A stretch of DNA of 64,000 bases, from NCBI RefSeq assembly GCF_003545715.1, contig NZ_QVNU01000002.1:558001-622000 (forward strand), written 5' to 3'. How positions within the stretch are numbered: the first letter of the stretch is position 1; every line of letters starts with the position of its first letter. Of the stretch, positions 44,413 to 53,399 are shown in pieces. Source of the DNA: Taibaiella koreensis. Its GTDB lineage: Bacteria > Bacteroidota > Bacteroidia > Chitinophagales > Chitinophagaceae. The position numbers were made by a program, and so were the translations under genes. Under the pieces are notes generated by a model that saw only the letters and a program-made list of their open reading frames with translations, was not told the origin of the DNA and did no database searches.

Positions 44413-45921
44413 CTAGTTACGGATTTCAAGCTTTTGGGTTTCGGTTCCTTTTGCAGTCTGTATCGCTACAAAGTAAAGGCCATTTGTGCAATGGGAGAGA
44501 TCGATGGCCAGCATACCGGAAGCGCCGATGACGAAGCGCTGTACCAGCTTGCCGCTAAGATCCCGGATGGTGACCTGGCCTTCGCCGCCGGCGATGATGT
44601 TTACCGTACCCGTTGCCGGATTGGGATAAAGCACTGTTTTGGTAGCTCCGGAGCCGGCGATCTGCCGTATGGGAGAGAAAGAATACCTGCCGTCTTTGTC
44701 GATCTGCTTAATGCGATAAAAGAGGTTGCCTTCAGGCACATTTTTATCGACAAAGCGGTATTTCAGGTCACTGAAGCTGTTCCCGTTTGCGGCAAGCGAC
44801 TGTAGGCTGCCGATCACATCGAAAGTCTTGCCGTCAACACTGCGCAATATCTCAAACGCCTTATTGTTAGTCTCTGTAGCCGTGATCCAGTCCAGGTTTA
44901 CGTCGGTATGCTGTGGTGTTGCCGTGAAAGACTTGAAATCAACGGGCAGGATGCCACCGGCATATTCATACACGATAGATACACTCACCCCAAGTTGTGT
45001 GGATATCTGCGACAGCAGGTTGCCGCCACCGGTAAGCGTGACCGTTCCCTGCGAATTTATGGGAAAGCTTACCGAACCGGAACCGCGGAAGGCATTGAGC
45101 TGTGAGGCCAGGGTAATGGTGCGGGGGGTACCAACAACCGAAGCGAATTCATTGCTCCAGGTATGACCGGAGTTCCCGTTGTAATCGGTAGTACCATCGT
45201 AAGCCGCCAGGCTGGTATTGGTATGCAGAATAGAATTGGTGACATTGATCGCCGTGCCTACAGGCGGTGTAATGGCAACCTGGATACCCGCGCTGGGGCT
45301 GGTGCTTACCGCATTATCAGAAGTGTTCTCCACCCCGAAATAGGGATGCCATTCTGTGCTGTTGATATAAATAGTGGCTTTAGTGAGCACACCGATAGCA
45401 GAATCGGATTTTGGCAATAGCAGCGCCTCGTTCCAGTCGGTGAGGGTAAACGGCTTCGACGATGCATAGGTAATCGTATTCGCTTTTGCGGCAACACCCA
45501 GGTTGTAGCCCGTCAATGCATCAGGATCGGAAATGGTGAAAACCGCGGTTTGCGCGGTAGCCGGGTCAGCCGCGCTGTTCAGCAGATTGTCGCTGCCCGC
45601 ACGCTGGTCTACGAGATCATAGCCCGCAACGGGATAGTCAAACTGCAGCACATAGTCGCCTGTACCGCGAAAATTGTTGAGCGTATAATTGCCAAGGCTG
45701 TCGCTTAAGGCGTTACCGACGGTAGCCCCGCTGATCGCATCGATAAGCGTTACCATGATCCCGCGCACGCCGGTTTCGGATCCGTCTTTGACATTATTCT
45801 GCGTTCCCTGCTCTTTCCATACAAAGCCTGTGATCGTGTTGTATGGCGCCTGGGCCATTGCTGATGAGCCCGCCAGCATGCCGGTGGAAAAAAGTAATCC
45901 GTGTAAAAATTTGCGATTCAT
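44413..45921 (-). CDS. T9SS-exported SdrD-B/choice-of-anchor domain protein
   Basis: A 502-aa secreted protein. It has a signal peptide (MNRKFLHGLLFSTGMLAGSSAMAQ) and an SdrD-B-like collagen-adhesin fold at about 30-140 (ITGFVWKEQGTQNNVKDGSETGVRGIMVTLIDAISG...DSLGNYTLNNF). A choice-of-anchor E-like domain follows (LTDWNEALLLPKSDSAIGVLTKATIYINSTEWHPYFGVENTS), then a fibronectin-like part (VDFKSFTATPQHTDVNLDWITATETNNKAFEI) and a type IX sorting domain at the C-terminus (VLYPNPATGTVNIIA...LYFVAIQT). A perfect -7 box TAgcTTTG (45962-45969, minus) lies upstream. Surface attachment is the likely role. Confidence 0.9.
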   Translation of the reverse strand: MNRKFLHGLLFSTGMLAGSSAMAQAPYNTITGFVWKEQGTQNNVKDGSETGVRGIMVTLIDAISGATVGNALSDSLGNYTLNNFRGTGDYVLQFDYPVAGYDLVDQRAGSDNLLNSAADPATAQTAVFTISDPDALTGYNLGVAAKANTITYASSKPFTLTDWNEALLLPKSDSAIGVLTKATIYINSTEWHPYFGVENTSDNAVSTSPSAGIQVAITPPVGTAINVTNSILHTNTSLAAYDGTTDYNGNSGHTWSNEFASVVGTPRTITLASQLNAFRGSGSVSFPINSQGTVTLTGGGNLLSQISTQLGVSVSIVYEYAGGILPVDFKSFTATPQHTDVNLDWITATETNNKAFEILRSVDGKTFDVIGSLQSLAANGNSFSDLKYRFVDKNVPEGNLFYRIKQIDKDGRYSFSPIRQIAGSGATKTVLYPNPATGTVNIIAGGEGQVTIRDLSGKLVQRFVIGASGMLAIDLSHCTNGLYFVAIQTAKGTETQKLEIRN

Positions 45922-47046
45922 AATACATTAAAGTTGGGTTTACCTTATTGGTTTTCGGCCGCAAAGCTAGAGCAGTCAAAGGCCCCATAATTGTTAAAGA
46001 AACCTAAATGCCCAGCGAATGGTCTTGAAATAGCGAGGCATTTATATTCAATTTATATATTCTATATTATTTCATATTATTCTGACAAACTTATTACAAA
46101 GGTTTTATAAGAAGTCATTTTTCATCTATTAAAACAACAGATATTAAAATTATATACTTTTCAAAACATTATGTTCGGTTACTTCAATAGTTTGATAGAG
46201 GTAGTTCTATATTAATGCGATAAATGAGCCATACATGACAAATGAATACAAATGGTGAGCGAGTCTCTATTCGGCGCCCGACTATAATAAGCTGTTTTCA
46301 GGAAAAGGAATTGACAGACTGTTTTGCAACAAATACCAATGGTGCATCCAATGTCGTTTAGTTAAGAAACAAGGTATCCATAGCATTTTAAAATTTCGTC
46401 CCGTGAGGGCAATCTCCTGAGCTAAGGGAATAGGCTTCTTTTAACCTATACAAATACCCTTTCTCAACAGGAAGAGATCCTTCAATCGCAAGCTGCGCAA
46501 GCGATTCAGGATGACAATAGCGAGTTGACAGTTATGGTAGCCCGAACCATAAACATCCCACAGTTCATGCTGGGATCTGCGGGCGCCACCGAAGCATCTC
46601 AATACCTTTGAACAATTGAAGACACTGATCCGAAAGGTGCAGACGATCAAGGTCGGTTGTTGGCTACCGGCATGTCCCTTTAGCGGGAGAGATGATTCTA
46701 AGGAAGCAATGGCGCCAGATCTTTGCGCCCTTTGCGTCGCTCGGCGATCTCAGCGGTTAACGACGTGCCTTTTTCCATTTCGAAGCCATTTACCTCTTAG
46801 TAAGCATGACATTTAAAATTGACTTTAAGATGCCAGGCGTCGTTGACCCTGAACATGGATCGTTGCGTCTTATGAAAGGCTTACCTGCAAGGATTTTGGG
46901 AGCACCAGGCTGCCCCATCAATGATGCCGATGGCGGGAAGGATCAACCTTATGTTTAGAAAATGTAAGAGAAATTAAATGATCCCTGGTAGACAATATCG
47001 CTTATGACCGATAATGTTGCTATTTTTATAGCCCTATAAAATAACC
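45922..47046. other. Gene-poor AT-rich region at the left edge of the tRNA hotspot
   Basis: About 1.1 kb in which I see no convincing gene. The first third is very AT-rich (runs of TATATTC, TTATATAT). The middle (46440-46940) has short open frames without homologous-looking content and the fragment TTTGCGCCCTTTGCGTCGC, which looks like a dispersed repeat. It may hold remnants of earlier insertions. The T9SS gene promoter is at 45962-45969 and the leader of the S41 peptidase at the right end. Confidence 0.5.
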
Positions 47047-48564
47047 ATGAAAAAAATCGGCTTTATCATTGTTTTACTTGCTGCCGGACTAACGGTAAGG
47101 GGACAGCAATTTAAATCTAAACTATCGGCCGATCAACGCAGGCAGGAAGTTATCCTTCTTCAAAAGTCATTGGTCAGCTTGCACCCTGGCTTATACCGTT
47201 ATCATACACCCGGAGAAATCGATAATTACTTTAATGAATTGCAACAAAAGGTATCCGGAGCAATAACAGACCAGGCGTACTTTATTTTGCTGTCTCAATT
47301 GGCGACGAAAATAAAATGCGGACATACCTATCTGAATCCCTGGAATCAAAAAAGGGACGTGATCAACGATTATTTTTCTACATCGTACATCCCGTTTTTA
47401 TACCGGGTAGTCGATAAGAAATTTATCATTACGCATAACCTGTCTGAGCATCCCGGGGTTCGGGAAGGAGATGAAATGATCAGTATTAATGGTATTGCCG
47501 TACAAGCGATCTTTGATAGCCTGTGGACGGTAAGCCGTTCCGATGGCAATAATGGGCAGGGAAAGAAGTCGGACAATATGAATATTGTCCCTATAGATAT
47601 TGACACGGGCAATTATGCGATGTTCGACATCTTCTTCCCCCTCTTTTTCCCTCAGAATTTTGATGCAGCCTCTTATCGTATAGAGATAAGATCGGCCAAA
47701 GGTAAGCGTGGCATCATAACGGCCAGGTCGCTGTCGAAGAAGGAGCGGGAGCAAGTTTACGTTTCAAGATTTGGGAAGATCCCGATGCACGAGGAAAACT
47801 GGGCATTCAGATTACTGAATCCTGAAACAGCCTATTTCAGGATAGGCGATTTTGAAACATGGGACTGGAAAACGGATTACAAAGGGTACCTTGACAGTGT
47901 ATTTAAAGTACTCACGCGCGACCATACACCCAACCTGGTCATAGATATCAGAGGCAATGAAGGAGGCGACGATGAGGCCCGGGATGAGCTGTTGTCCTAT
48001 ATAATCGATAAGCCATTTGGTTGCGAAAACCCGACCAGGAGGCTGTATCGGTTCCTGAGTATACCAGACACTTTAATGCCTTATTTAAGAACATGGGAAA
48101 AAGAAGCGAAGCAACCTAAAAAGGCAACGGAATATACGAAGACAGCAGAGGGTTTTTATGAAAAGAATGAAGCCATACAGAAACCCTGCAGACCTGTTGA
48201 TCCCAAACCAGGTGTATTTAAAGGGAAAGTGTTTTTAATAGTCAATTCAAACAATAGTTCCACAACCTTTACACTCGCAGATATCGTTCAGGTAAACCGC
48301 AGGGGAAAAATTATCGGGGAGCAGACCGGCGGAACAAAACAAGGCCTGAACGGCGGTAAGTTTTTACTTCTAAACCTGCCCTATTCGAAAATCGAAATGG
48401 ATATCCCCATAATCTGGCAGGCGCCTACAACCGCAAGGCAGGACGAAGGTATTGTACCGGATTATGTTGTTCCTGAAACACAAAAAGACATCGCCCGGCG
48501 CCATGACGCGCAGCTTTCATTTATCCTCAATTTAATTTCAAAACAAAAGACGCAGCATAAGTAG
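47047..48564 (+). CDS. S41-family (C-terminal processing) peptidase
   Basis: A 505-aa exported serine protease: signal peptide MKKIGFIIVLLAAGLTVRGQ, N-terminal helical part, and a PDZ-like segment (HPGVREGDEMISINGIAV at about 135-152). The S41 core has NLVIDIRGNEGGDDEARDEL (about 298-317) and VFLIVNSNNSSTTFTLADIV, where the Ser of NSSTTF would be the nucleophile, then IIGEQTGGTKQGLNGGKF. Such periplasmic or outer-surface peptidases cleave near C-termini. It is AT-richer than the core genes and lies inside the hotspot left of junction A, so it may be acquired. Confidence 0.88.
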   Translation: MKKIGFIIVLLAAGLTVRGQQFKSKLSADQRRQEVILLQKSLVSLHPGLYRYHTPGEIDNYFNELQQKVSGAITDQAYFILLSQLATKIKCGHTYLNPWNQKRDVINDYFSTSYIPFLYRVVDKKFIITHNLSEHPGVREGDEMISINGIAVQAIFDSLWTVSRSDGNNGQGKKSDNMNIVPIDIDTGNYAMFDIFFPLFFPQNFDAASYRIEIRSAKGKRGIITARSLSKKEREQVYVSRFGKIPMHEENWAFRLLNPETAYFRIGDFETWDWKTDYKGYLDSVFKVLTRDHTPNLVIDIRGNEGGDDEARDELLSYIIDKPFGCENPTRRLYRFLSIPDTLMPYLRTWEKEAKQPKKATEYTKTAEGFYEKNEAIQKPCRPVDPKPGVFKGKVFLIVNSNNSSTTFTLADIVQVNRRGKIIGEQTGGTKQGLNGGKFLLLNLPYSKIEMDIPIIWQAPTTARQDEGIVPDYVVPETQKDIARRHDAQLSFILNLISKQKTQHK

Positions 48565-48606
48565 CCTGGAAAAACATACCTCTGTATGGATGCCTGCGGC
48601 TTCAAA

Positions 48607-48731
48607 TACGAAACCCATTACGCTGTAACGCAACGATATCTAAAAAATCGGCAAACTGAACTAAAACAACAAAACCCGCTCTGAGAGCGGGTTTTGTTAT
48701 ACTTATAGAACCAATGTATGAATGTTCGAAC
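48607..48731 (-). repeat. Accretion junction A (diverged tRNA-Gln flank copy with hairpin)
   Basis: The oldest-looking of three related junctions. It holds CTGTAAcgCAACgATATCTAAAAA (matching B and C with changes). A 22-bp stretch ending in the hairpin (from 48661) is identical to 52451-52472. The hairpin AAAACCCGCTC-TGA-GAGCGGGTTTT (48671-48695) follows, and a 26-bp stretch ending 48731 is identical to 50950-50975 and contains AGAAC and TTCGAAC as in the 3' end of the tRNA. Confidence 0.8.
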
Positions 48732-48797
48732 TTTTTGGTGGAAGATTTGGATGAAATTCAGTGCTTTATTGAATAACAAGCTTAAGGATTTAAATTA

Positions 48798-49577
48798 CTA
48801 GTGTTGTCTAGGATTACGGCTGATAGAATGGAGCCAATCAAGTGCTTGTCCTATTAATGCGGGTCCTTTATCAGCAATAAATCCTGCTATCTTTGATTTC
48901 GCATTTTTCCAAACTTCATTGGTTATTTCTTTAAAAAGCTTAACACCTTTTGTTTTGATTTTTCCCAAAAGCTTTGCTACGGCATTTAGAATCTGTCGCT
49001 TAGTCATGTTGGGAATGTTCTCAGCAAATGCTTCTGATACATTTGAGATTTCTTGCAACTCCATGTTGGACCCATAATCAGGCTCCTGTTGTATGCGCTC
49101 ACTAATAGCCAGCAAGTATTCGTGCAATACTTCCTGAACGTCATCGCTATACGGTTGCGTATCAAAAGTTTCATCTTCTATAATTTCAAAATCAGAAAAG
49201 ATTTCCTGTGCATAGTGTTCAGAAAAGTCTTTCGTTTCAGAAAATGATACCAAATTGAACTTTCTAATTAGATTAATCCAATTATTAAAGTAAGTAGATA
49301 AACCTTCTATCGGCATATCTCCGGTATGTGTTGTTAGGCTTCCACTTGAATAAGGACGTACGGAAACATTGTAGATAAGTTTAGGGCTAGTAGATGAAAA
49401 TTTTCTAATGAGGAAGGAAAAATCAGTAGTCTTCTCTTTATCTCTAATCGCAAGAAGAATATCATTTATTTCAATTGGCTCAATTATATCTGCATTATTA
49501 ACTATCTCATTTCGTAGCCAATTCAAGGTATCCTGCCATTCGATAGCGGCATTTAGCGGTAGGTGCTTGGGGTTCAT
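48798..49577 (-). CDS. Unknown AT-rich cargo protein, divergent from RES gene
   Basis: A 259-aa protein. The start at MNPKHLPLNAAIEWQ is preferred; the 37 residues before it read like untranslated sequence and would overlap the divergent gene. N-terminal part: alpha/beta with DIIEPIEINDILLAIRDKEKTTDFSFLIRKF. The C-terminal third is amphipathic and basic (QILNAVAKLLGKIKTKGVKLFKEITNEVWKNAKSKIAGFIADKG), which could form a membrane-active or coiled segment. I recognise no family. Sharing an intergenic region with the RES-domain gene suggests a two-gene conflict unit. Confidence 0.65.
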   Translation of the reverse strand: MNPKHLPLNAAIEWQDTLNWLRNEIVNNADIIEPIEINDILLAIRDKEKTTDFSFLIRKFSSTSPKLIYNVSVRPYSSGSLTTHTGDMPIEGLSTYFNNWINLIRKFNLVSFSETKDFSEHYAQEIFSDFEIIEDETFDTQPYSDDVQEVLHEYLLAISERIQQEPDYGSNMELQEISNVSEAFAENIPNMTKRQILNAVAKLLGKIKTKGVKLFKEITNEVWKNAKSKIAGFIADKGPALIGQALDWLHSISRNPRQH

Positions 49578-49650
49578 TTTTTCAAATAAAAATAAGAAAT
49601 TACGGAATGAAAATCTACAACCTATTTTATAAACATTAAAAAAAGCACCA

Positions 49651-50844
49651 ATGAGCATGATTATGGAGGAATACGAACGAAGAAGCAATATGGGACTTAA
49701 TAGGATTCCAAATAAGTTTCTATGTTCTCAGCATATTAAAGATGACTCTATAAGGAAATTTATAGATCGTAAGTCAATGTTGGGATATTGCGATTATTGC
49801 GAACGAGATAAAAAAGTGATAACGCTTGAAGACGTATTATTCTATATTATGGATGGAGTCAAATTTCTTTATACAGAGCCTGTTGAATTTATGGCGTATG
49901 ATGGTAGTGAGGGAGGTTATCAAGGTACTACTTACTATATTGATGATGTATTATTTGATCATCTAGAGTTGGAAATTGACGATAACCAATTGTTTCGTGA
50001 TATTGAAGGAAGCTTGGACTATACAAAGTTATGGGCAGACGAAACGATGTATTATGATAGCAAAGCGGATATTATGATGTATGAATGGGACTATTTCAAA
50101 AAAGTTGTTAAGCACAGAGCACGTTATTTGTTTGCTAGCTCTACTAAATTGGAATCAGAAGAATATCGCGTTAATCCCTTTCAGATTTTGGAGAATATTG
50201 GTAGAATGTGTCGAACCTATAAGTTAGTACATCCTTTGGACAAAGGAACAAAATTCTATAGATGTAGACAACATGATACTGCGACCATCATCTCAAGTGT
50301 AGAGCAGATATGTGCACCTCCGCAGCAGTATGTGTTAAGCCCTAATAGGATGAGTCCTGCTGGAATTTCTATGTTTTATGGCGCATTTAATGAGGCAACT
50401 GCCTTCAAAGAAACATTAGATTTGTCTAATACTCTGCAACCAAAATATACCTCAGCAGTGTTTGCAACCAAACGTGACCTAAAAGTGATTGATCTTTCTT
50501 TGTTGCCGAAAATACCAAGTCCTTTTGAACAACGTAAACGTAAAGATTATTACCCACTTATATTTTTAAGCGATTTTGTAAGAGATTTAAGTGCTCCTAT
50601 TGAACGTGACGGTAGAGTTCATATCGAGTATGTACCTACTCAGATTATTACGGAATATTTTCGCTATACCTTTTCTGAATATAAGAATGGTGAGAACAAA
50701 ATTGATGGTATCATTTATCCCTCAGCAAGGAATAAAGGGGAAAAAGCCTGCGTCTTGTTTTTGGACCATGAAGAAAGTATTGAAGAGTTAGAATTTGATC
50801 CGGCATTACTGAAAAGAGGTAATGTCAAAAAAGTTGTTCTATAA
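49651..50844 (+). CDS. RES-domain protein with HEPN/RES N-terminal module (NADase-type toxin)
   Basis: A 397-aa protein. N-terminal region 15-70 has a treble-clef-like Cys pattern (FLCSQHIKDDSIRKFID...GYCDYCERD), as in the HEPN/RES N-terminal domain. The RES domain is in the C-terminal half: KGTKFYRCRQ (Arg), EATAFKETL (Glu) and DGIIYPSARNKGEKACVLF (Ser). RES domains fold like ADP-ribosyltransferases and deplete NAD as toxins (known). No Xre/MbcA antitoxin is adjacent; the divergent gene could be the partner. Sequence is AT-rich. An ATG a few codons later (MEEYERR) is an alternative start. Confidence 0.85.
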   Translation: MSMIMEEYERRSNMGLNRIPNKFLCSQHIKDDSIRKFIDRKSMLGYCDYCERDKKVITLEDVLFYIMDGVKFLYTEPVEFMAYDGSEGGYQGTTYYIDDVLFDHLELEIDDNQLFRDIEGSLDYTKLWADETMYYDSKADIMMYEWDYFKKVVKHRARYLFASSTKLESEEYRVNPFQILENIGRMCRTYKLVHPLDKGTKFYRCRQHDTATIISSVEQICAPPQQYVLSPNRMSPAGISMFYGAFNEATAFKETLDLSNTLQPKYTSAVFATKRDLKVIDLSLLPKIPSPFEQRKRKDYYPLIFLSDFVRDLSAPIERDGRVHIEYVPTQIITEYFRYTFSEYKNGENKIDGIIYPSARNKGEKACVLFLDHEESIEELEFDPALLKRGNVKKVVL

Positions 50845-50846
50845 CT

Positions 50847-50975
50847 TGGATTCGAACCAAACCACTCTGTAAATCAACAATATCTAAAAATCATCAAATA
50901 GCCCTAAACAAATGAAAACCCGCTCCTAGAGCGGGTTTTCATTTTCTTGTAGAACCAATGTATGAATGTTCGAAC
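50847..50975 (-). repeat. Accretion junction B (tRNA-Gln flank copy with hairpin)
   Basis: It begins 3 bp after the RES stop codon with TGGATTCGAACCAA, which is the T-arm of the downstream tRNA-Gln. 52 bp (50847-50898) are identical to 52394-52445. The hairpin AAAACCCGCTC-CTA-GAGCGGGTTTT is at 50915-50939, then AGAAC...TTCGAAC (50951-50975) as in junction A. Confidence 0.9.
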
Positions 50976-51122
50976 CAGTTTGCTCTCGATTTGATTGAAA
51001 TCATGTGTATTATGGAGGAAAATGATCAAAAAAATTATTTAATGGTTAAGGATTAATTAGGATTATGAGTACATTAGCCTCTCAACTTATGTAACTTATA
51101 AACATAACTAACACAATAGAAA

Positions 51123-52361
51123 ATGCAATTACATGCAGAGTTAAAATTTTTAAAGGCAGAACTTATTAGATTAAATTTCGAAGAATACCTAAGTTCTAAA
51201 GAGTTTAGACTATTAACTCTCGAAATAGATTTTGATAATCTCTTCAATAAAGCATTGAGTCAGTTTGGCAGTTTTTCTCCTGAGCGGCACATCGACGCTT
51301 TTTTAATGATACTAAACAATCTTCTGCAGCGTTGGATTAATGCTATCCCAGAAAGCGGAGAGAGCAAGACGCTCTATAAACACTTTGTTTTTCTACTTGA
51401 GACAATTATTGCAGGTTATTTTTCTTCTAAAAGACAATCTGTAGATCTCACGCCAATAATAAAATGCCTAGATCGGATCACGATGATAGAAAAGAGAGAT
51501 GTGACGAGAATCAAGAAGAAGCTTACAGATGTAGAGAATGATAAAAGGACTGAACAGGAGAGGCTAATTACTGGCACAAAAGCTATGATGAAAGAGAAAA
51601 AAGGTAGTTCTGAAATGGAGCAAATTGACTATGCGATTATAACTGCCCTTGAAGAAGAGGAGATGGAAAAGATACTTCCTTTTATAAATAAGATTACCGA
51701 AATTGAGGGAGCTAGAAATTTGATAGAAATAGGAACGCTGGGTGATGATCCCAAGAAAAAGGTAGTTTACGCTTCTCAGCATAATACAGGAATGGTTGAT
51801 GCTTCTATTTTAGCATCAGAATTAATTTTGACTTTTAAGCCAAGATATTTAATTATGGTTGGGGTTTTGGGGGGGAAGCCAGAAGATACTAATGTCGGAG
51901 ACGTAATTGTCGCTACAAAAGTATTTGAGATTGATAGAGGCAAAATATCAGATACTGGCTTTAAGAAAGAGACATCAGTTGCCAATATAACGAACAAAGA
52001 GATTAAAAAAATTAGTAGAGCAAAAAAGCAAATTGAATCTCATTTGAATAGTATTGATCAAACAAGAGTTTCTGAAGTTCGGCTTCATTTCGGTCCTATA
52101 GCTTGTGTAAATCAAGTAATCGATTTGCAGGATTTTTTCAGCGAAAAAGTTACTTCAATTGATCGCAAGGCGGTGGCACTAGAAATGGAAAGCTTTGCTG
52201 TTGTACGTGCCTGTGAGCTTTTGAACGAAGGTAAAACCACACCAATAATAATAAAATCTGTTATGGATAATACTACAAATAAAAATGATAACGCTAAACC
52301 CTATGCCGCGTGGACAAGTGCAAAGACTCTTGAATTTCTTTTAAAGAGTAACATAATTTAG
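51123..52361 (+). CDS. Protein with helical N-terminus and nucleoside phosphorylase-like domain
   Basis: A 412-aa protein. Residues 1-160 are helical and charged with no known fold. From about 166 comes a PNP/UDP/MTAN-type domain: IDYAIITALEEEEMEKILP, LIMVGVLGGKPEDTNVGDVIVA (GGxx...GD), and VALEMESFAVVRACELL (the E-M-E substrate motif of nucleosidases). The catalytic D near the end is probably in SVMDNTTN. Domains of this type cut nucleosides or nucleotides and occur as effectors in defence systems (known in general). It is alone between junctions B and C and very AT-rich. Confidence 0.83.
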   Translation: MQLHAELKFLKAELIRLNFEEYLSSKEFRLLTLEIDFDNLFNKALSQFGSFSPERHIDAFLMILNNLLQRWINAIPESGESKTLYKHFVFLLETIIAGYFSSKRQSVDLTPIIKCLDRITMIEKRDVTRIKKKLTDVENDKRTEQERLITGTKAMMKEKKGSSEMEQIDYAIITALEEEEMEKILPFINKITEIEGARNLIEIGTLGDDPKKKVVYASQHNTGMVDASILASELILTFKPRYLIMVGVLGGKPEDTNVGDVIVATKVFEIDRGKISDTGFKKETSVANITNKEIKKISRAKKQIESHLNSIDQTRVSEVRLHFGPIACVNQVIDLQDFFSEKVTSIDRKAVALEMESFAVVRACELLNEGKTTPIIIKSVMDNTTNKNDNAKPYAAWTSAKTLEFLLKSNII

Positions 52362-52393
52362 TGTATTGCCTCTTTCTTTTTAGAAATCCTAAC

Positions 52394-52516
52394 TGGATTC
52401 GAACCAAACCACTCTGTAAATCAACAATATCTAAAAATCATCAAAATGCTCTAAAACAACAAAACCCGCTCTCAGAGCGGGTTTTCACTTACTTGTAGAA
52501 CAACCTGGATTCGAAC
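52394..52516 (-). repeat. Accretion junction C, joined to the intact tRNA-Gln
   Basis: TGGATTCGAACCAA and the following bases (52394-52445) match junction B exactly over 52 bp. The hairpin AAAACCCGCTC-TCA-GAGCGGGTTTT is at 52461-52485, then TAGAAC runs into the 3' end of the real tRNA gene. On the minus strand the hairpin would be the tRNA terminator (T run after the stem). Confidence 0.9.
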
Positions 52517-52566
52517 CAAGACTAGCAGAGTCAGAGTCTGATGTGCTACCGTTACACTATTGTTCT
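52497..52566 (-). tRNA. tRNA-Gln (anticodon CTG)
   Basis: Read on the minus strand: acceptor AGAACAA/TTGTTCT (7 bp), D-arm GTG/CAC with GG in the loop, anticodon loop CTCTGAC (anticodon CTG), T-arm CTTGG-TTCGAAT-CCAGG. The CCA end is not encoded. The outermost pair of the anticodon stem is a mismatch (T-C). The 3' end of this gene is the site next to which the AT-rich cargo has accumulated. Confidence 0.93.
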
Positions 52567-52607
52567 AAAGGCTGGTTCAATTTCGGAGTGCAAATATAGT
52601 GGCATTT

Positions 52608-53399
52608 TTACAAAAGCGGGGAATTTTTTTGCTCCGTCAGCACCTTTTCCTTTTGTTCCTGCGGTACGGCCAGGGTAAGCGTGGTACCGTTGCTGCCCGA
52701 CTGGATATTCAGCTTGGCTTTGATGAGCTCGGCACGCTGATACATACTCTGCAGACCCAAACCGCTCGAGGCATCGGTCCCGGGCGTGTGGGAAAAACCT
52801 TTGCCGTTATCGGTAATAATGATCTTGAACAGTTTTTCGCTGCAGGTAATGCCGATATGCAGGTGCGTGGCCTCAGAGTGCTTAATGGTATTCTGGATGG
52901 CTTCCTGCGCTATACGGATCACCATCAGCTCCTTCTCGCCCGATAGCTGGTCGTGATAGCCTGTTGCTTCCAGGTTGCAAACGATACCCTTGGAGGCATT
53001 GATCCATTTCACCTCCCGGTTCATAAATTCCAGCAGACCTTTATTTTTGAGGTAATCGGTATTGAGCGAATGGCTGATATTGCGGGTATCGACGATAAGG
53101 TTGTCGAGCATGCTGCCGGCCTGCTCCAGCAGCGGCATTTGCTCGGGTACGGCTTGTTTGCCTATCATTCTCAGGGTCATGCGGGTAAGACTGAGCATCT
53201 GGCTGATATTGTCGTGGATCTCTACGGAAATAAGGCTCATCGTACGGTCCCGTTCTTTTACCTGGGCCTGCAGCAGTTCGTTGGCCTGCCGGTTCTGCTT
53301 GTTCTTCTGCACGATGAGCGTAATGATCAGGAAGAACGCAAACACCACCATCAGCAAGGTGACAGTGACGAAAAAGGGCACCAGGCTGTCATCATTCAT
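52608..53399 (-). CDS. NarL-type sensor histidine kinase with one membrane helix (module 2)
   Basis: A 263-aa kinase: an N-terminal helix (LVPFFVTVTLLMVVFAFFLIITLIV), then HisKA_3 with SVEIHDNISQMLSLTRM (phospho-His in EIHDN), then HATPase with ITDNGKGF and SSGLGLQSMYQRAE. A Lys/Gln-rich C-terminus follows. Like its paralogue at 29756 it has no extracytoplasmic sensor domain. It overlaps the end of the multi-pass membrane gene by 8 bp. Its regulator is the gene at 54636. Confidence 0.92.
   Translation of the reverse strand: MNDDSLVPFFVTVTLLMVVFAFFLIITLIVQKNKQNRQANELLQAQVKERDRTMSLISVEIHDNISQMLSLTRMTLRMIGKQAVPEQMPLLEQAGSMLDNLIVDTRNISHSLNTDYLKNKGLLEFMNREVKWINASKGIVCNLEATGYHDQLSGEKELMVIRIAQEAIQNTIKHSEATHLHIGITCSEKLFKIIITDNGKGFSHTPGTDASSGLGLQSMYQRAELIKAKLNIQSGSNGTTLTLAVPQEQKEKVLTEQKNSPLL

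Noticed and set aside
46441-46816. Short frames of 66-69 codons
   Set aside because: No signal, domain or promoter; the region looks like decayed sequence.
47047-48564. S41 peptidase as a third tRNA-bounded cargo unit
   Set aside because: There is a junction only on its right side (A); no tRNA-derived repeat is seen to its left, so its arrival by the same route is not supported.
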